Source: Patescibacteria group bacterium
GTDB taxonomy: Bacteria > Patescibacteriota > Minisyncoccia > Ryanbacterales > GWA2-47-10b
DNA length: 57,962 nucleotides
NCBI GenBank assembly: GCA_038064855.1
Contig: JBBTSE010000004.1
Span: 1 to 57,962, forward strand
Direction: 5' to 3'
Made by a program: the position numbers and the translations under genes. Below, piece by piece: positions 34,554 to 43,477 of this stretch. Positions within the stretch are counted from its first letter, which is position 1. Each line of letters starts with the position of its first letter. The notes beneath the pieces are model-generated. The model saw nothing but the letters and a program-made list of their open reading frames with translations. It was not told where the DNA came from and did no database searches.

Positions 34554-35000
34554 CTAAGCACCCTGAATTGCGCGTGCCAGTGCGTCAGTCTCCTCCCCTG
34601 AGAGTTGGTAGTGAGATACTCCTTCCTTAATGGGTTTGGCATACACAAGTGGTTGGCCACGCGTATACAAGCTTGAGAACACCACGCCATTGTTTTTGCC
34701 GTCGAGGAGTGCGATGACAAAACTTTGATCGCCTCCCGTATCAGAAAACGGGTTAAACCTAACCATGGAAACTTTCTGTATACTGCCCAAAAAATCTTGC
34801 GCGAGTGTGCTGTGCGCGTCACCAAGCTGACGCAGTACCCCTTCTGTCTCCTCAATGCGGCCTGCATGCTCTACCACGAGCGCCTCGAGCGTTTTGGGAT
34901 CGCCTTCCCCAAAGATTTTCTGAAACTTTTTTTCGAGGTAAAAAAGTCGCGCTATACACGCGACAAGCATCACACCCAAAACTGCAAGCGCTATCTGCAT
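34554..35000 (-). CDS. DUF4446 family protein
   Basis: 148 residues: one N-terminal helix (2-20), a coiled segment (about 22-72), then a compact C-terminal domain with VSMVRFNPFSDTGGDQSFVIALLDGKNNGVVFSSLYTRG, the DUF4446 core. Function unknown. Eight bases after the polytopic gene and cotranscribed with infB-rbfA. Confidence 0.82.
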   Translation of the reverse strand: MQIALAVLGVMLVACIARLFYLEKKFQKIFGEGDPKTLEALVVEHAGRIEETEGVLRQLGDAHSTLAQDFLGSIQKVSMVRFNPFSDTGGDQSFVIALLDGKNNGVVFSSLYTRGQPLVYAKPIKEGVSHYQLSGEETDALARAIQGA

Positions 35001-35007
35001 ACTGGCT

Positions 35008-35715
35008 CTAAATTACCAGTTCGTCGGGCTCCTGTAAAGCGATTATAGCAAAATAAGCAAGAATCGCCGAGATAAGTGTGATCAAGCGAGATACGGTCAC
35101 ATACCAGTCAGTAACAACGCCCGTCTCATCAAGAAACCCCGTAATACCAAGCAAGACAAATGAGCTATTTGCTAAAAGTGCGAAGCGCCGAGCCAAAGGA
35201 TCAACTTCATGCGCACGAAACGCTTTGAAAAGGCCATATATCGATGCGGCAAAGAGTGGGATAAAGAGCATAGTAAAAATAAAGGTAGTCGTATCGCTGG
35301 TGATAATCTGACTCGCGAAAAAACTATCGGGACGAATATCAATTGGAAAGAGAACGAGTGACACCAAAAACGCCGTATACCCAAGCCCGTAGAGAACATG
35401 AATGAGCGTCGCCGAAAGGTTGGGAAACAATGCTTGACGAAAGTACTGCGCGACAACTACTAGCGAAAACCCGACAAAAAACTGCATGATATAAATGATA
35501 ACCGTGGCGAGATCTTTGCGTTCGATGTAGCCAAAAAAATCAGCGCCAGCGAGCAAGTACCATACGACTCCCATCATGTACCAAAAGAGTGCGTAGGAAA
35601 GAAACTCTTTTCGCTCATGGCGTGGATTGATACGATAGCGCGCAAGAAATACCATAACACTAAACGAACCGATAGCGATCGATACGAGCACACTAAACAA
35701 AATACCGACGAGCAT
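35008..35715 (-). CDS. Polytopic membrane protein, about seven helices
   Basis: 235 residues with helices near 2-24, 40-60, 72-98, 105-126, 140-165, 180-200 and 207-228. The layout resembles 7TM sensor N-terminal domains, but no kinase or effector domain follows. No family recognised. Sits 12 bases after the small two-helix gene. Confidence 0.65.
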   Translation of the reverse strand: MLVGILFSVLVSIAIGSFSVMVFLARYRINPRHERKEFLSYALFWYMMGVVWYLLAGADFFGYIERKDLATVIIYIMQFFVGFSLVVVAQYFRQALFPNLSATLIHVLYGLGYTAFLVSLVLFPIDIRPDSFFASQIITSDTTTFIFTMLFIPLFAASIYGLFKAFRAHEVDPLARRFALLANSSFVLLGITGFLDETGVVTDWYVTVSRLITLISAILAYFAIIALQEPDELVI

Positions 35716-35727
35716 ACGATTAGTATA

Positions 35728-35937
35728 TCACGCCTCCGGCGGTTTTTGATCTGTGGGCGACTTTGGTTTTCTTCCAAGCCATTCCATAACTCTGTCTTTT
35801 GCCGCAAGTCGAATACCCAAGAGCTCGAGTCCCACAAACGCGAGCCACGCGCCGGGAGTAAGCGGTGTCACGAGAGCTAAAAGCCCAATGATGATGAGTA
35901 CAACGCCGAGCACCTTTTTGCTAGTCTGTTTGACCAT
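35728..35937 (-). CDS. Small PGPGW-like membrane protein
   Basis: 69 residues: MVKQTSKKVLGVVLIIIGLLALVTPLTPGAWLAFVG, two helices joined by a TPLTPGAW turn that resembles the PGPGW motif of a small transmembrane family; basic/proline tail. First gene of the run to rbfA. Promoter TTGTTT-16-TATAGT lies 7 bases before the ATG. Confidence 0.65.
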   Translation of the reverse strand: MVKQTSKKVLGVVLIIIGLLALVTPLTPGAWLAFVGLELLGIRLAAKDRVMEWLGRKPKSPTDQKPPEA

Positions 35938-35944
35938 AGTTTTT

Positions 35945-35972
35945 ACTATACTACCTCTCGTACGAGAAACAA
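35945..35972 (-). promoter_or_regulatory. Promoter of the 35937 operon
   Basis: Reverse strand TTGTTT (35967-35972), 16 bases, TATAGT (35945-35950), 7 bases to ATG: leaderless start. Confidence 0.6.
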
Positions 35973-35979
35973 TACTTTG

Positions 35980-36066
35980 CGGAGGAGGTGAGATTCGAAC
36001 TCACGATACGGTTTCCCGTATACCGCTTTTCGAGAGCGGCGCTTTCAACCACTCAGCCACTCCTCC
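35980..36066 (-). tRNA. tRNA-Ser(CGA)
   Basis: 87 nt with long variable arm; anticodon stem CCGCT/AGCGG closes loop CTCGAAA, anticodon CGA; discriminator G as usual for Ser. Confidence 0.93.
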
Positions 36067-36122
36067 ATACATCCTCCCTTTTCATTATCAGCGAACACGG
36101 GTATCATAGAGGGAACACTGTT

Positions 36123-36677
36123 ATGAATCAAGTACGCTTTCTCAAAAGTTTCTTCAAAGACCGCAATATCGCCGCCGTTGCCGAAACATCCCAGCCAACT
36201 ATCCGTAAAATCCTCAGTAGAATAGATTTCAGCAAAGATTTGACGGTCGTTGAATACGGGCCTGGCACTGGTGTCTGTTCTTTTGCTGTCCTCAAAAAAC
36301 TCTCGCCCAATTCACGATTTATCGGCATCGAGGCAAATGCTGATTTTGCCCGCCACCTGCGCGCTCATAAAGATCCTCGCCTTACTATCGTAGAGGGCGA
36401 TGCGCGCGACATAAAAACCATACTCAAGAGCCTGGGCCTTTCGGGCGCGGATATCGTCCTCTCGAGTATTCCCTTTACCTTTTTTCCCCCAGCCACACGC
36501 AGAGAGCTTGTAGCGAGCACCGCGTCGGTCATCAACCCAGGAGGTTCGTTTATCGTCTACCAGTACTCTCCCCTCATGAAAGGATACCTACAAGAAGTCT
36601 TCCCTGAGGTACACCTCGCCTTCTCACCTATCAATATCCCAAGTGTCTTTATCATGGAGGCTCGGAAGACGGCGTAG
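36123..36677 (+). CDS. Class I SAM methyltransferase (phospholipid/rRNA-type)
   Basis: 184 residues. VVEYGPGTGVCSFAVLKKL is motif I (about 41-59), FIGIEANADFARHL motif II, IVEGDARDIKTIL the acidic post-II segment, and IVLSSIPFTFFPPATRRELV resembles the NPPF-like motif IV of PmtA phospholipid N-methyltransferases and KsgA-like enzymes. ATG 36123 is chosen, with TATCAT 15 bases upstream; the longer frame from 35988 runs through tRNA-Ser. Stands alone. Confidence 0.83.
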   Translation: MNQVRFLKSFFKDRNIAAVAETSQPTIRKILSRIDFSKDLTVVEYGPGTGVCSFAVLKKLSPNSRFIGIEANADFARHLRAHKDPRLTIVEGDARDIKTILKSLGLSGADIVLSSIPFTFFPPATRRELVASTASVINPGGSFIVYQYSPLMKGYLQEVFPEVHLAFSPINIPSVFIMEARKTA

Positions 36678-36698
36678 TGGGCTGATCAGACTCAACAC

Positions 36699-36724
36699 AA
36701 AAAACCGCCTTCCGGCGGTTTTTT
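36699..36724. terminator. Terminator after the methyltransferase
   Basis: AAAAAACCGCC TTCC GGCGGTTTTTT, a perfect stem with T/A tracts, between convergent genes. Confidence 0.9.
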
Positions 36725-36771
36725 GATTATATGTTATCAGATGAATAATTTGAGATTGACCTTTCTCTATA

Positions 36772-37155
36772 CTAACTAACGCGTCTGACCCCCAAAAAGT
36801 TACTACGCATCTGACGGGTAACACGCATCGCATCGCGCACTACAAGCCAACCTGCAGCTGCCGCACCTACCGCAAAGAGTTTGATCATATATTCAGTTTG
36901 TATCATCATATCAGCCCAATACCACAAGGTATTCGCCAACGGTCTGCCAGTCGAACGCTCCATGGCGTTACGGAAAAACTCGCCAAATGACATATAGCTT
37001 TGTACAGCGGTTATGACAAACACGAGGGTTGCTACCTCAAGCGCCAAAATGGGTAGGACACGGCGCGCAAACCAAATACCATACACACGACCCATAGTGC
37101 GCCGCATGATGCGGCGTGCGTGAAGATCCGTTGTCATATGATGTGAGTGGTCCAT
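36772..37155 (-). CDS. Two-helix membrane protein, possible ECF sigma partner
   Basis: 127 residues. His-rich N-terminus (MDHSHHMTTDLHARR), basic segment, helix about 32-52, loop, helix about 92-112. It follows the sigma factor by 5 bases, the usual anti-sigma position, and its N-terminus could face the cytoplasm, but there is no ZAS (HxxxCxxC) motif. An anti-sigma role is inference only. Confidence 0.6.
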   Translation of the reverse strand: MDHSHHMTTDLHARRIMRRTMGRVYGIWFARRVLPILALEVATLVFVITAVQSYMSFGEFFRNAMERSTGRPLANTLWYWADMMIQTEYMIKLFAVGAAAAGWLVVRDAMRVTRQMRSNFLGVRRVS

Positions 37156-37160
37156 AGTAG

Positions 37161-37712
37161 TTATGCCGATACGGCAAATTCTTTCATCATCCGCTTTGCT
37201 CGGAACAGGCGCATCTTAAGTGTTGAGAGCGATACATTCTCTTCGCGCGCGATATCAGCGTATGATTTGTCTTCTATATAGTAAGCCTCGACGACACGGC
37301 GTAAATCTACCGGCAACTGATCAAGTATTTTTTCTGCTGTCATTTTTTGGTCAAGTACACTCGAAAGTATTTCTTCTACTCCAAGATTTTCGTAGTGCTC
37401 GGGCTCCAACAGCGTAAATCGTTCGCGTTCACGCTTGAGCTTGCGGTAGTGAGAGATTGCCTTGTTGATCACGACACGATACGCCCAACTTTTAAAGCTG
37501 GCCCCTTCCTGTTTTTTAAACTTTGTCGCGTTACGATAGATGTCGCAAAACGCCTCTTGCACGATATCTTCGGCTTCTTGCGGATTGCGTACAACACCGT
37601 ATGCGACCCGCAAAAAAGGCCGCTGATATTTCTCGACAAGCAAAGAAAACTGTTCTGGATCATCGAGTGACGCGGTGAGTATGTCTTCGTCGTATTGTAC
37701 TGTTTCGTTCAT
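37161..37712 (-). CDS. ECF-type (sigma-70 family) sigma factor
   Basis: 183 residues. Region 2: FSLLVEKYQRPFLRVAYGVVRNPQEAEDIVQEAFCDIYRN (about 22-61) and FKSWAYRVVINKAISHYRK; region 4: LPVDLRRVVEAYYIEDKSYADIAREENVSLSTLKMRLFRAKRMM with its helix-turn-helix. Regions 1 and 3 are missing as in RpoE-like factors. A TATACT box lies 22 bases before the ATG with no good -35, which might mean self-regulation. Confidence 0.93.
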   Translation of the reverse strand: MNETVQYDEDILTASLDDPEQFSLLVEKYQRPFLRVAYGVVRNPQEAEDIVQEAFCDIYRNATKFKKQEGASFKSWAYRVVINKAISHYRKLKRERERFTLLEPEHYENLGVEEILSSVLDQKMTAEKILDQLPVDLRRVVEAYYIEDKSYADIAREENVSLSTLKMRLFRAKRMMKEFAVSA

Positions 37713-37781
37713 GAAAATATGCTTATTCCTCTATAGTATAGAACGACCTGCCCAAAAAGAAAGTCACTCAGCTTAAAACCC

Positions 37782-38471
37782 TTATGGTAAGTCCTTTTTT
37801 CGCTCATCGGACACGATTGTGCCATCGACCAAGGTTATAATGCGTCCAGCGAACGCCGCGTACTCGGGTTCGTGGGTCACCATGATAATCGTCTGATTAC
37901 TCTTTGTATGAAGATCACGAAACGCCTCCATCACGCGTATACCGTTGGCAGAGTCGAGGTTTGCCGTCGGCTCATCAGCAAAAAGAATCTGTGGCTCGTG
38001 TGCGATAGCGCGCGCGATACTCACCCGCTGCTGTTGACCGCCTGAGAGCTGACTTGGCACATTGTGTTTTTTATCGACCATACCGATGCGTTCGAGCGCA
38101 AGCGACGCTTTTACATACGACTCTTGCATCGTGTGCCCCTGCATAATAATAGGCAACGCAACATTTTCGAGAGCAGTCAGTTCGGGCAAGAGCGCGTAGT
38201 CTTGAAATACATATCCGAGTTTGCCGAGGCGTATATCGGTTTTTTCTTGCATTGAAAGCTCGCCTGTACGAATACCATCAAGAGTGACCTCGCCTGAAGT
38301 CGGCTCATCAAGAAGTGAGAGTTGATACAAGAGCGTCGATTTACCCGAACCCGAGGGTCCGATGATCGCTACAAACTCGCCCGCCTTGACTTCAAAGGTA
38401 AGACTCTTGAGTACGACAAGCTCAAGTTCTCCCGATCCATATGTTTTTACCAGTTTTTCTATTTTGATCAT
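37782..38471 (-). CDS. ABC exporter ATPase (LolD/MacB-type)
   Basis: 229 residues. Walker A GPSGSGKST (about 39-47), Q-loop GYVFQDYALLP, signature LSGGQQQRVSIARA, Walker B ILFADEPTANLD, His switch VTHEPEYA. It pairs with the FtsX/MacB-type permease 2 bases upstream and the MFP gene before it. Together they suggest a tripartite-like exporter for peptides, lipids or macrolides, without an outer-membrane channel. Confidence 0.93.
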   Translation of the reverse strand: MIKIEKLVKTYGSGELELVVLKSLTFEVKAGEFVAIIGPSGSGKSTLLYQLSLLDEPTSGEVTLDGIRTGELSMQEKTDIRLGKLGYVFQDYALLPELTALENVALPIIMQGHTMQESYVKASLALERIGMVDKKHNVPSQLSGGQQQRVSIARAIAHEPQILFADEPTANLDSANGIRVMEAFRDLHTKSNQTIIMVTHEPEYAAFAGRIITLVDGTIVSDERKKDLP

Positions 38472-38473
38472 GG

Positions 38474-39742
38474 TTACCTACCTAAAATAGAATCAAGCGT
38501 GTTTCTGCGCACAATGATTTTTGCGGGAATATAACCCGCGATCAGTGTCACCGCAAGTAAAATGGCGATGCGGATAGCGGCGCCCTCTGCTGTCGCTACT
38601 AAAATGCCGTCTGAAAAAGGAAAATCAATTGGATAAATATCAAAATAGGGTTTCAAAATACCAAAAGTGAGAATGACACCGATAGCTGATCCTACCACCC
38701 CATAAAAGAGCGCTTGGAAGATATAGGAAAACTGAATCGCCTGTGGACTAATACCGATGCCCTTCATGATGCCGATAAATTTTCGTTTGGTGACCGCATT
38801 GATAAAGATCACGATAAAAACCGTGATAGACGCTACGATAAGCGCGACTGACGAGAGCGCGTTTCCCAAGATACGAAAGGTCGTCTCGATATCGCGCAAA
38901 AACGAAGGGATCGCCTCATCGGTCGTCTGGATGCGCGCGGCATGTCCCTCCATAAATACTTTTGTCTCTGCTACCAATGTAGTGGCGTACTCATAATCGG
39001 TTTTAACGGCGATCGCCTGTACTTGCTCTTTGTTTACCGGCAAGAGTTTTTTAAGCTCGCGATCCGTGATAAAAGCGCGCGTTGAAATCTCATCTACTTT
39101 ACTCTTTACAATGCCTTTGATGATAAACTCTTTGCTCACGACTCCACCGCCTTCACGCGAAAAACTCACACGCACACGATTCCCAATATCAACATCTTCA
39201 AGAAGTGACAGACCAGGGATGTTTGCGTCGGCAAATGACGAATATTTTTTGATCATATTGGCGCCGAGCAATACCTGTCCTTCATCGCCCTCTTCGAGAG
39301 GTTCGCCGTATTTCAGAAATCGCGAGAAACCCGTGATAACCTCCTCTCTGTCAGGATCGATGCCAGTGAGCGTGATACCGATGCGATTGGGCTTTTCATT
39401 TTTCCCGGGCAGGTCGGTAAGCGAACCCAGCATCTGTACGCCCACTGAATAGCGTGGGGAGATCGCGCTCACCTTCGGATGACTTTCGAGAAACGCGATA
39501 AGCGCGGGAGAGTTCTCAATATAATCACGCCCATCAGCTGATGTAATAAGCACTTCGCCCGAGTACGCTTCGCGAAATTGCTTAAATGAACCTGAAATCA
39601 GACCTACTAACAACCCTGAGACAACCACGAGGTTGAGAAAGGTTAAAACCATAATAAAAGTGATGAGTATGGTAGTCCCCTTGCCCGAGCGCTTGAGCTG
39701 TCTCGAGGCAAGAAAGAAACCCACACGCATCGAAAGAAACAT
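38474..39742 (-). CDS. FtsX/MacB-type ABC permease
   Basis: 422 residues: helix 1 (about 20-45), a large extracytoplasmic domain (about 46-285, MacB_PCD style, YSGEVLITSADGRDYI), then three helices with the FtsX-domain pattern (IVASITVFIVIFINAVTKRKFIGIMKGIGIS). ATG 39742 is one base after the MFP stop (TAATATG), so translation is coupled; the frame open to 39811 overlaps MFP. Confidence 0.9.
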   Translation of the reverse strand: MFLSMRVGFFLASRQLKRSGKGTTILITFIMVLTFLNLVVVSGLLVGLISGSFKQFREAYSGEVLITSADGRDYIENSPALIAFLESHPKVSAISPRYSVGVQMLGSLTDLPGKNEKPNRIGITLTGIDPDREEVITGFSRFLKYGEPLEEGDEGQVLLGANMIKKYSSFADANIPGLSLLEDVDIGNRVRVSFSREGGGVVSKEFIIKGIVKSKVDEISTRAFITDRELKKLLPVNKEQVQAIAVKTDYEYATTLVAETKVFMEGHAARIQTTDEAIPSFLRDIETTFRILGNALSSVALIVASITVFIVIFINAVTKRKFIGIMKGIGISPQAIQFSYIFQALFYGVVGSAIGVILTFGILKPYFDIYPIDFPFSDGILVATAEGAAIRIAILLAVTLIAGYIPAKIIVRRNTLDSILGR

Positions 39743-39743
39743 A

Positions 39744-41297
39744 TTATTGTGAGATGATCGTATCGCCTTCGGAAAGACCGCCGGCAACTTCAGAAAAACT
39801 ATCAGAACCACGAAGGCCGAGGGAAACTTCTACTTCTGTAGCATTGTCGGGTTTTGAGCCAACCTTAACAAAGCGTTTTCCGTCGCGCGATGTAACAAAT
39901 CTCTGTGGAATTGCTAGCACCCCGGCGTTGCGCTTGCTTTCGATCTCAATACTCGCTGTCATACCTGATCTGATGCGATCATCTTTTTGCGCAAATTGTA
40001 ATTCGATTTTATAAGTAGAAACACTGTCGATGATAGTTTCGGCAGGATCGATGCGCACCACGCGCGCCTCAAACGGATTTTCACTACCGTAGGCATCGAG
40101 CACCACACGCGCAGACTGCCCGAGCGAAACCTTCGCGATATCAGCCTCGGGAATACTCGCCTCAATCTCAAAGTCAGAAGCGCTGATGAGTGAAATAAGG
40201 CTCGTGCCCGCGCTCACAAATTCGCCCGCGTCAGCATCTTGTCTTGCAACAACACCCGAGATAGGTGCGATGATAACGGTTTTAGCAAGTTGCGCGCGGA
40301 TATTGTCAGCGGCCGCTTTGGCACGCTCTACCTCTGCCTCACCACTCAATAGTTCTTCAGCAGTACTGCCAGCTTTCTTTACTAAAAGTTCGCGTTCGGA
40401 AACCACTAACGCGGTTTCGGCGGATCGCAATTTTTCTTCTGCTGTCGATAGATTTGAAATCGCCGCGTTCACATTCGTACGCGCGGTAACAATATCAACC
40501 TTAAATCCGTCGAGTGTCACCTGAGAAAGACTGCTACTGGAAGATAAACTATTTATGAACCGAGCCGCATTGCTCAATACCCCACTTATCACACCGAGAC
40601 TATCTTTAACAAATTGGATAAACGAAGAATCGTTCGCGTCAAGAGTTTGTGTACGCCAATCTGCTAGCACAAGACCAGCTGCGTACCGACCCAATTCAAG
40701 ATCGATTTGTAATTGTAAATTTGCGTTAGTATACGCGAGTTTGGGATCGGCACTGTGTGGATTGGAAAAAAGCTGATCTATACGGCCACTCACCGCATCG
40801 TCTGCCTTGGTATACGCATCGGCAAGAACATTATGAAGATTAATACGGGCGTTTGCTACTAACGCCTTTGCGCTTGCTACTTTTGATTCATACAGTGCAA
40901 TATCTTCCGTGCGCGTACCGCGTTTGAGTTCGGAAAGTTTTGCCTCACTTGATTTTACATTTGCTTCCGCTTCACGAACTTGAGCGGCAAGATCGCCTGC
41001 AGAGAGTGTGGCAAGGCGCTTACCTACTACTACTTTGTCCCCCACTGCTACATATGAGGCGGCGACGCGGCCACCCACTCCAAAGCCAAGATCAACAGTA
41101 CTTGCCGGCTTTACCTGTCCTGATACATTTACTTTTTGAACAACATCTCGCTTTGTTACAACAAAAGTCTCGGCACCACCGTTGCCGTTACCTCGAAAAA
41201 CAAAAAAGATGATAAGCACCAACAGTATGGCGCCGCCTATAATCCACTTGGTTCTGCGTGGGAGTTGTTTAAGGAATTGTTTAAATCGTGCAATCAT
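39744..41297 (-). CDS. Periplasmic adaptor (HlyD/MFP family) of the exporter
   Basis: 517 residues: basic N-terminus, one helix (18-34), a biotinyl-lipoyl half-motif (VNVSGQVKPASTVDLGF), a long coiled-coil hairpin (about 95-310), the second lipoyl half (IIAPISGVVARQDADAGEFV) and beta-barrel domains (ARVVRIDPAET). Adaptors link an inner-membrane pump to outer layers. The coiled coil is broken by a non-coiled insert around 140-240. Twelve bases upstream is the start of a four-helix gene's stop. Confidence 0.9.
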   Translation of the reverse strand: MIARFKQFLKQLPRRTKWIIGGAILLVLIIFFVFRGNGNGGAETFVVTKRDVVQKVNVSGQVKPASTVDLGFGVGGRVAASYVAVGDKVVVGKRLATLSAGDLAAQVREAEANVKSSEAKLSELKRGTRTEDIALYESKVASAKALVANARINLHNVLADAYTKADDAVSGRIDQLFSNPHSADPKLAYTNANLQLQIDLELGRYAAGLVLADWRTQTLDANDSSFIQFVKDSLGVISGVLSNAARFINSLSSSSSLSQVTLDGFKVDIVTARTNVNAAISNLSTAEEKLRSAETALVVSERELLVKKAGSTAEELLSGEAEVERAKAAADNIRAQLAKTVIIAPISGVVARQDADAGEFVSAGTSLISLISASDFEIEASIPEADIAKVSLGQSARVVLDAYGSENPFEARVVRIDPAETIIDSVSTYKIELQFAQKDDRIRSGMTASIEIESKRNAGVLAIPQRFVTSRDGKRFVKVGSKPDNATEVEVSLGLRGSDSFSEVAGGLSEGDTIISQ

Positions 41298-41308
41298 TGT
41301 TCTTTATG

Positions 41309-41722
41309 CTAACGCATATTGTCTTTTTTCAAAAGACCTGACAAGCGAAAACTGATATACGCCAAAAGGGCAAGTTGCACAATGGGCGTGAGGCCGACAT
41401 CAAGACACGGGAGTGTCGGCATCCATGATGAATAATTCCAGCGCAGGGTTGCGAGTGCAAAAAGTTCAAGTCCTATCGCAAATGAGAGAAGACCGCCGAT
41501 AGTCACATCGAGGCGACCTCGAAATGGCTTGACCCAAAGATAAAGCGCTCCGGCAACCAAAGTGACGAACGCATCAAAAAAAGCTGCTTTCACTAATATA
41601 AGCTCGGTGATAGTACCGCCCTGATAGTGTATATAGAGATACGAGTGCACATTTTCCCATATAAGGTTAAGGAGAAATGCGACGATGAAGACAATGGCGA
41701 GTTGTTTTGTACGAGAATGCAT
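41309..41722 (-). CDS. Four-helix membrane protein
   Basis: 137 residues: helices near 8-28, 42-62, 75-95 and 108-130, with WENVHSYLYIHYQGG in the first loop. No family recognised. First gene of the likely exporter operon, 11 bases before the adaptor. Confidence 0.65.
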   Translation of the reverse strand: MHSRTKQLAIVFIVAFLLNLIWENVHSYLYIHYQGGTITELILVKAAFFDAFVTLVAGALYLWVKPFRGRLDVTIGGLLSFAIGLELFALATLRWNYSSWMPTLPCLDVGLTPIVQLALLAYISFRLSGLLKKDNMR

Positions 41723-41766
41723 TGAGTCTACTTATACCATTTTTTATATAAATAGTCAATCTGTTG

Positions 41767-41837
41767 TGGACCTATGGAGAATCGAACTCCAACCTCATCC
41801 ATGCCATGGATGCGTTCTGCCACTGAACTATAGGCCC
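41767..41837 (-). tRNA. tRNA-Ala(GGC)
   Basis: 71 nt; loop ATGGCAT gives anticodon GGC. The acceptor stem GGGCCTA/TAGGTCC has G3-U70, the tRNA-Ala identity pair, and A73. Confidence 0.95.
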
Positions 41838-41886
41838 AATCCATTTTCCTTATATATGTAAATCACTCTACACAAAAACTGCGGAT

Positions 41887-41918
41887 AAAAAAAGGCGGCC
41901 GAGCGTATGCTAGGCCGC
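41887..41918 (-). terminator. Terminator overlapping the end of the 41910 gene
   Basis: Reverse strand GCGGCC, 12-base loop, GGCCGC, then CTTTTTTT. The stem starts inside the last codons and the stop is in the stem-loop. Confidence 0.8.
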
Positions 41919-42257
41919 GATCCGTGCGGAGATAGAAGCGATGAACTTCTGCTCGAGTATGAGAGCTGCCCGTTCGAGTTCTTCTTGTATGCGCTCGTAT
42001 CCGAGCGAGGTACAAAGAAGCTTGAAATTAAACCCGAGACGAAAGTAGCGTGTCGCCGCCGGATTTGGACTCTCGACGAGCGTGTCCTTTGTCGCCAAAG
42101 ACCGGTAGATGAGTGTCGCCACCTCGAGACACAAAAGTGGCAAGAGATGAGCTCTCTTGGCCTCTTGCTCGCGCGCCTCCATGAACTCGAGTGCGTCGGC
42201 GATCGCCTTATCAGCAATCTTCTGAAGATGCTCTTCAGGTACTGGGAAAAATTTCAT
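41910..42257 (-). CDS. Unknown soluble helical protein
   Basis: 115 residues, mostly alpha-helical and charged (EEHLQKIADKAIADALEFMEAREQEAKRA), no membrane helix. No family recognised. ATG 42257 is chosen because GGAGGAG sits 4 bases upstream, one of the few strong ribosome binding sites here; 42287 has none. Codon use favours GC-ending codons compared with neighbours. It lies between two tRNA genes. Confidence 0.65.
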   Translation of the reverse strand: MKFFPVPEEHLQKIADKAIADALEFMEAREQEAKRAHLLPLLCLEVATLIYRSLATKDTLVESPNPAATRYFRLGFNFKLLCTSLGYERIQEELERAALILEQKFIASISARIAA

Positions 42258-42312
42258 GTACTCCTCCTCTGCGTACATTCGTAGCACGAAAAATTGCTCT
42301 TCTCAATAATAG

Positions 42313-42384
42313 TGTCCCCGGCAGGAATCGAACCTACATCCACTCCTTAGGACGGAGTTGTTCTGTCCATTGAACTACGGAGAC
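42313..42384 (-). tRNA. tRNA-Arg(CCT)
   Basis: 72 nt; anticodon stem ACTCC/GGAGT closes loop GTCCTAA, anticodon CCT. The acceptor has one G-U/T-G pair (GTCTCCG/CGGGGAC). Confidence 0.93.
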
Positions 42385-42430
42385 TGTTTGTTGCTTCTTT
42401 ATAGCACGCTCTTTTGATATAGTGAAAGCA

Positions 42431-43477
42431 ATGACCCATGAAGATGAAGTGGTACGCGCGGTAGAAAAAATTTTACCATCCGTCGTATCGATCACTATTT
42501 CCAAGCATGTAGATTTTGTAAATCGCATGCTGCCACTCGATGGTATTGCTGCCGATCTTCCTAAAGACGCTGACGGCAATATCCGCCTTGGTGGTGGTTC
42601 GGGCTTTATTATTTCCAATGATGGCTTGGTACTCACTAACAAGCATGTAATTATGGATCCTGACGCGCAGTACGCGATCTTTGATCAAAGTGGCGCGCGC
42701 AGTGATGTGCAAATTCTTGCGCGTGATCCTATCCATGATATTGCTATCCTCAAAATGACGCCTCCGGCAAATTTTGCTACAGCATCACTCGGTAAATCGC
42801 AAAATCTTCGCTTGGGCCAGACAGTTATCGCCATCGGCAATGCACTTGGTGAGTTTCAAAGCTCGGTATCAACTGGTGTCGTATCTGGGCTCTCTCGGCT
42901 CATTACAGCCGTCAGCGATATGTCAGGGCATCATGAGCGCCTTCGTGGTCTCATCCAGACTGATGCTGCCATCAACCCTGGTAATTCGGGCGGCCCACTC
43001 ATCAATCTTCATGGTGAAGTCATCGGCATCAACGCTGCCGTCATCTTTGGCGCGCAAAATATCGGCTTTGCGATTCCTATCGAAAAGGCGGCGCGTGATC
43101 TAGGTGATATACAAAAATACGGACGCATCCGTAGACCATTCTTGGGTGTGCGGTATCTGCTTGCTAATACAGCTTTGCAAAAACAATTTGGCCTTCCGGT
43201 AAACTACGGTGCTTTTGTGGTGCGTGAGATGATCCCGGGTGATCACGCTATCATCCCCGGCAGTCCTGCAGACATTGCGGGGGTTAAAGAGGGTGATATC
43301 ATCCTTGCCTGCAACGGTAAATCAATCAATGAGAAAACTTCGCTCGAAGATATGCTCGAAAATACCAACCCCGGTGACACGCTCACCTTCTCGGTTTTAC
43401 GCGGTACTGAAAAACTCACTATTCCGATAGAGCTCAAAGAACGCGCTCAGGTCAAACCCGAGAGTCTCGGAAAATAA
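42431..43477 (+). CDS. HtrA/DegP-type serine protease with one PDZ domain, no visible signal peptide
   Basis: 348 residues. Trypsin-fold triad: His in LVLTNKHVIM, Asp in DPIHDIAILK, Ser in AAINPGNSGGPLIN. A single PDZ follows (about 245-335; GAFVVREMIPG, IAGVKEGDIILACNGK). HtrA proteins usually act outside the membrane, but this one begins MTHEDEVVRAVEKILPSVVS, straight into the protease domain. ATG 42431 lies 7 bases after TATAGT, so it is probably leaderless; the GTG at 42422 falls in that -10 box. It could be cytoplasmic or exported by another route. Confidence 0.9.
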   Translation: MTHEDEVVRAVEKILPSVVSITISKHVDFVNRMLPLDGIAADLPKDADGNIRLGGGSGFIISNDGLVLTNKHVIMDPDAQYAIFDQSGARSDVQILARDPIHDIAILKMTPPANFATASLGKSQNLRLGQTVIAIGNALGEFQSSVSTGVVSGLSRLITAVSDMSGHHERLRGLIQTDAAINPGNSGGPLINLHGEVIGINAAVIFGAQNIGFAIPIEKAARDLGDIQKYGRIRRPFLGVRYLLANTALQKQFGLPVNYGAFVVREMIPGDHAIIPGSPADIAGVKEGDIILACNGKSINEKTSLEDMLENTNPGDTLTFSVLRGTEKLTIPIELKERAQVKPESLGK

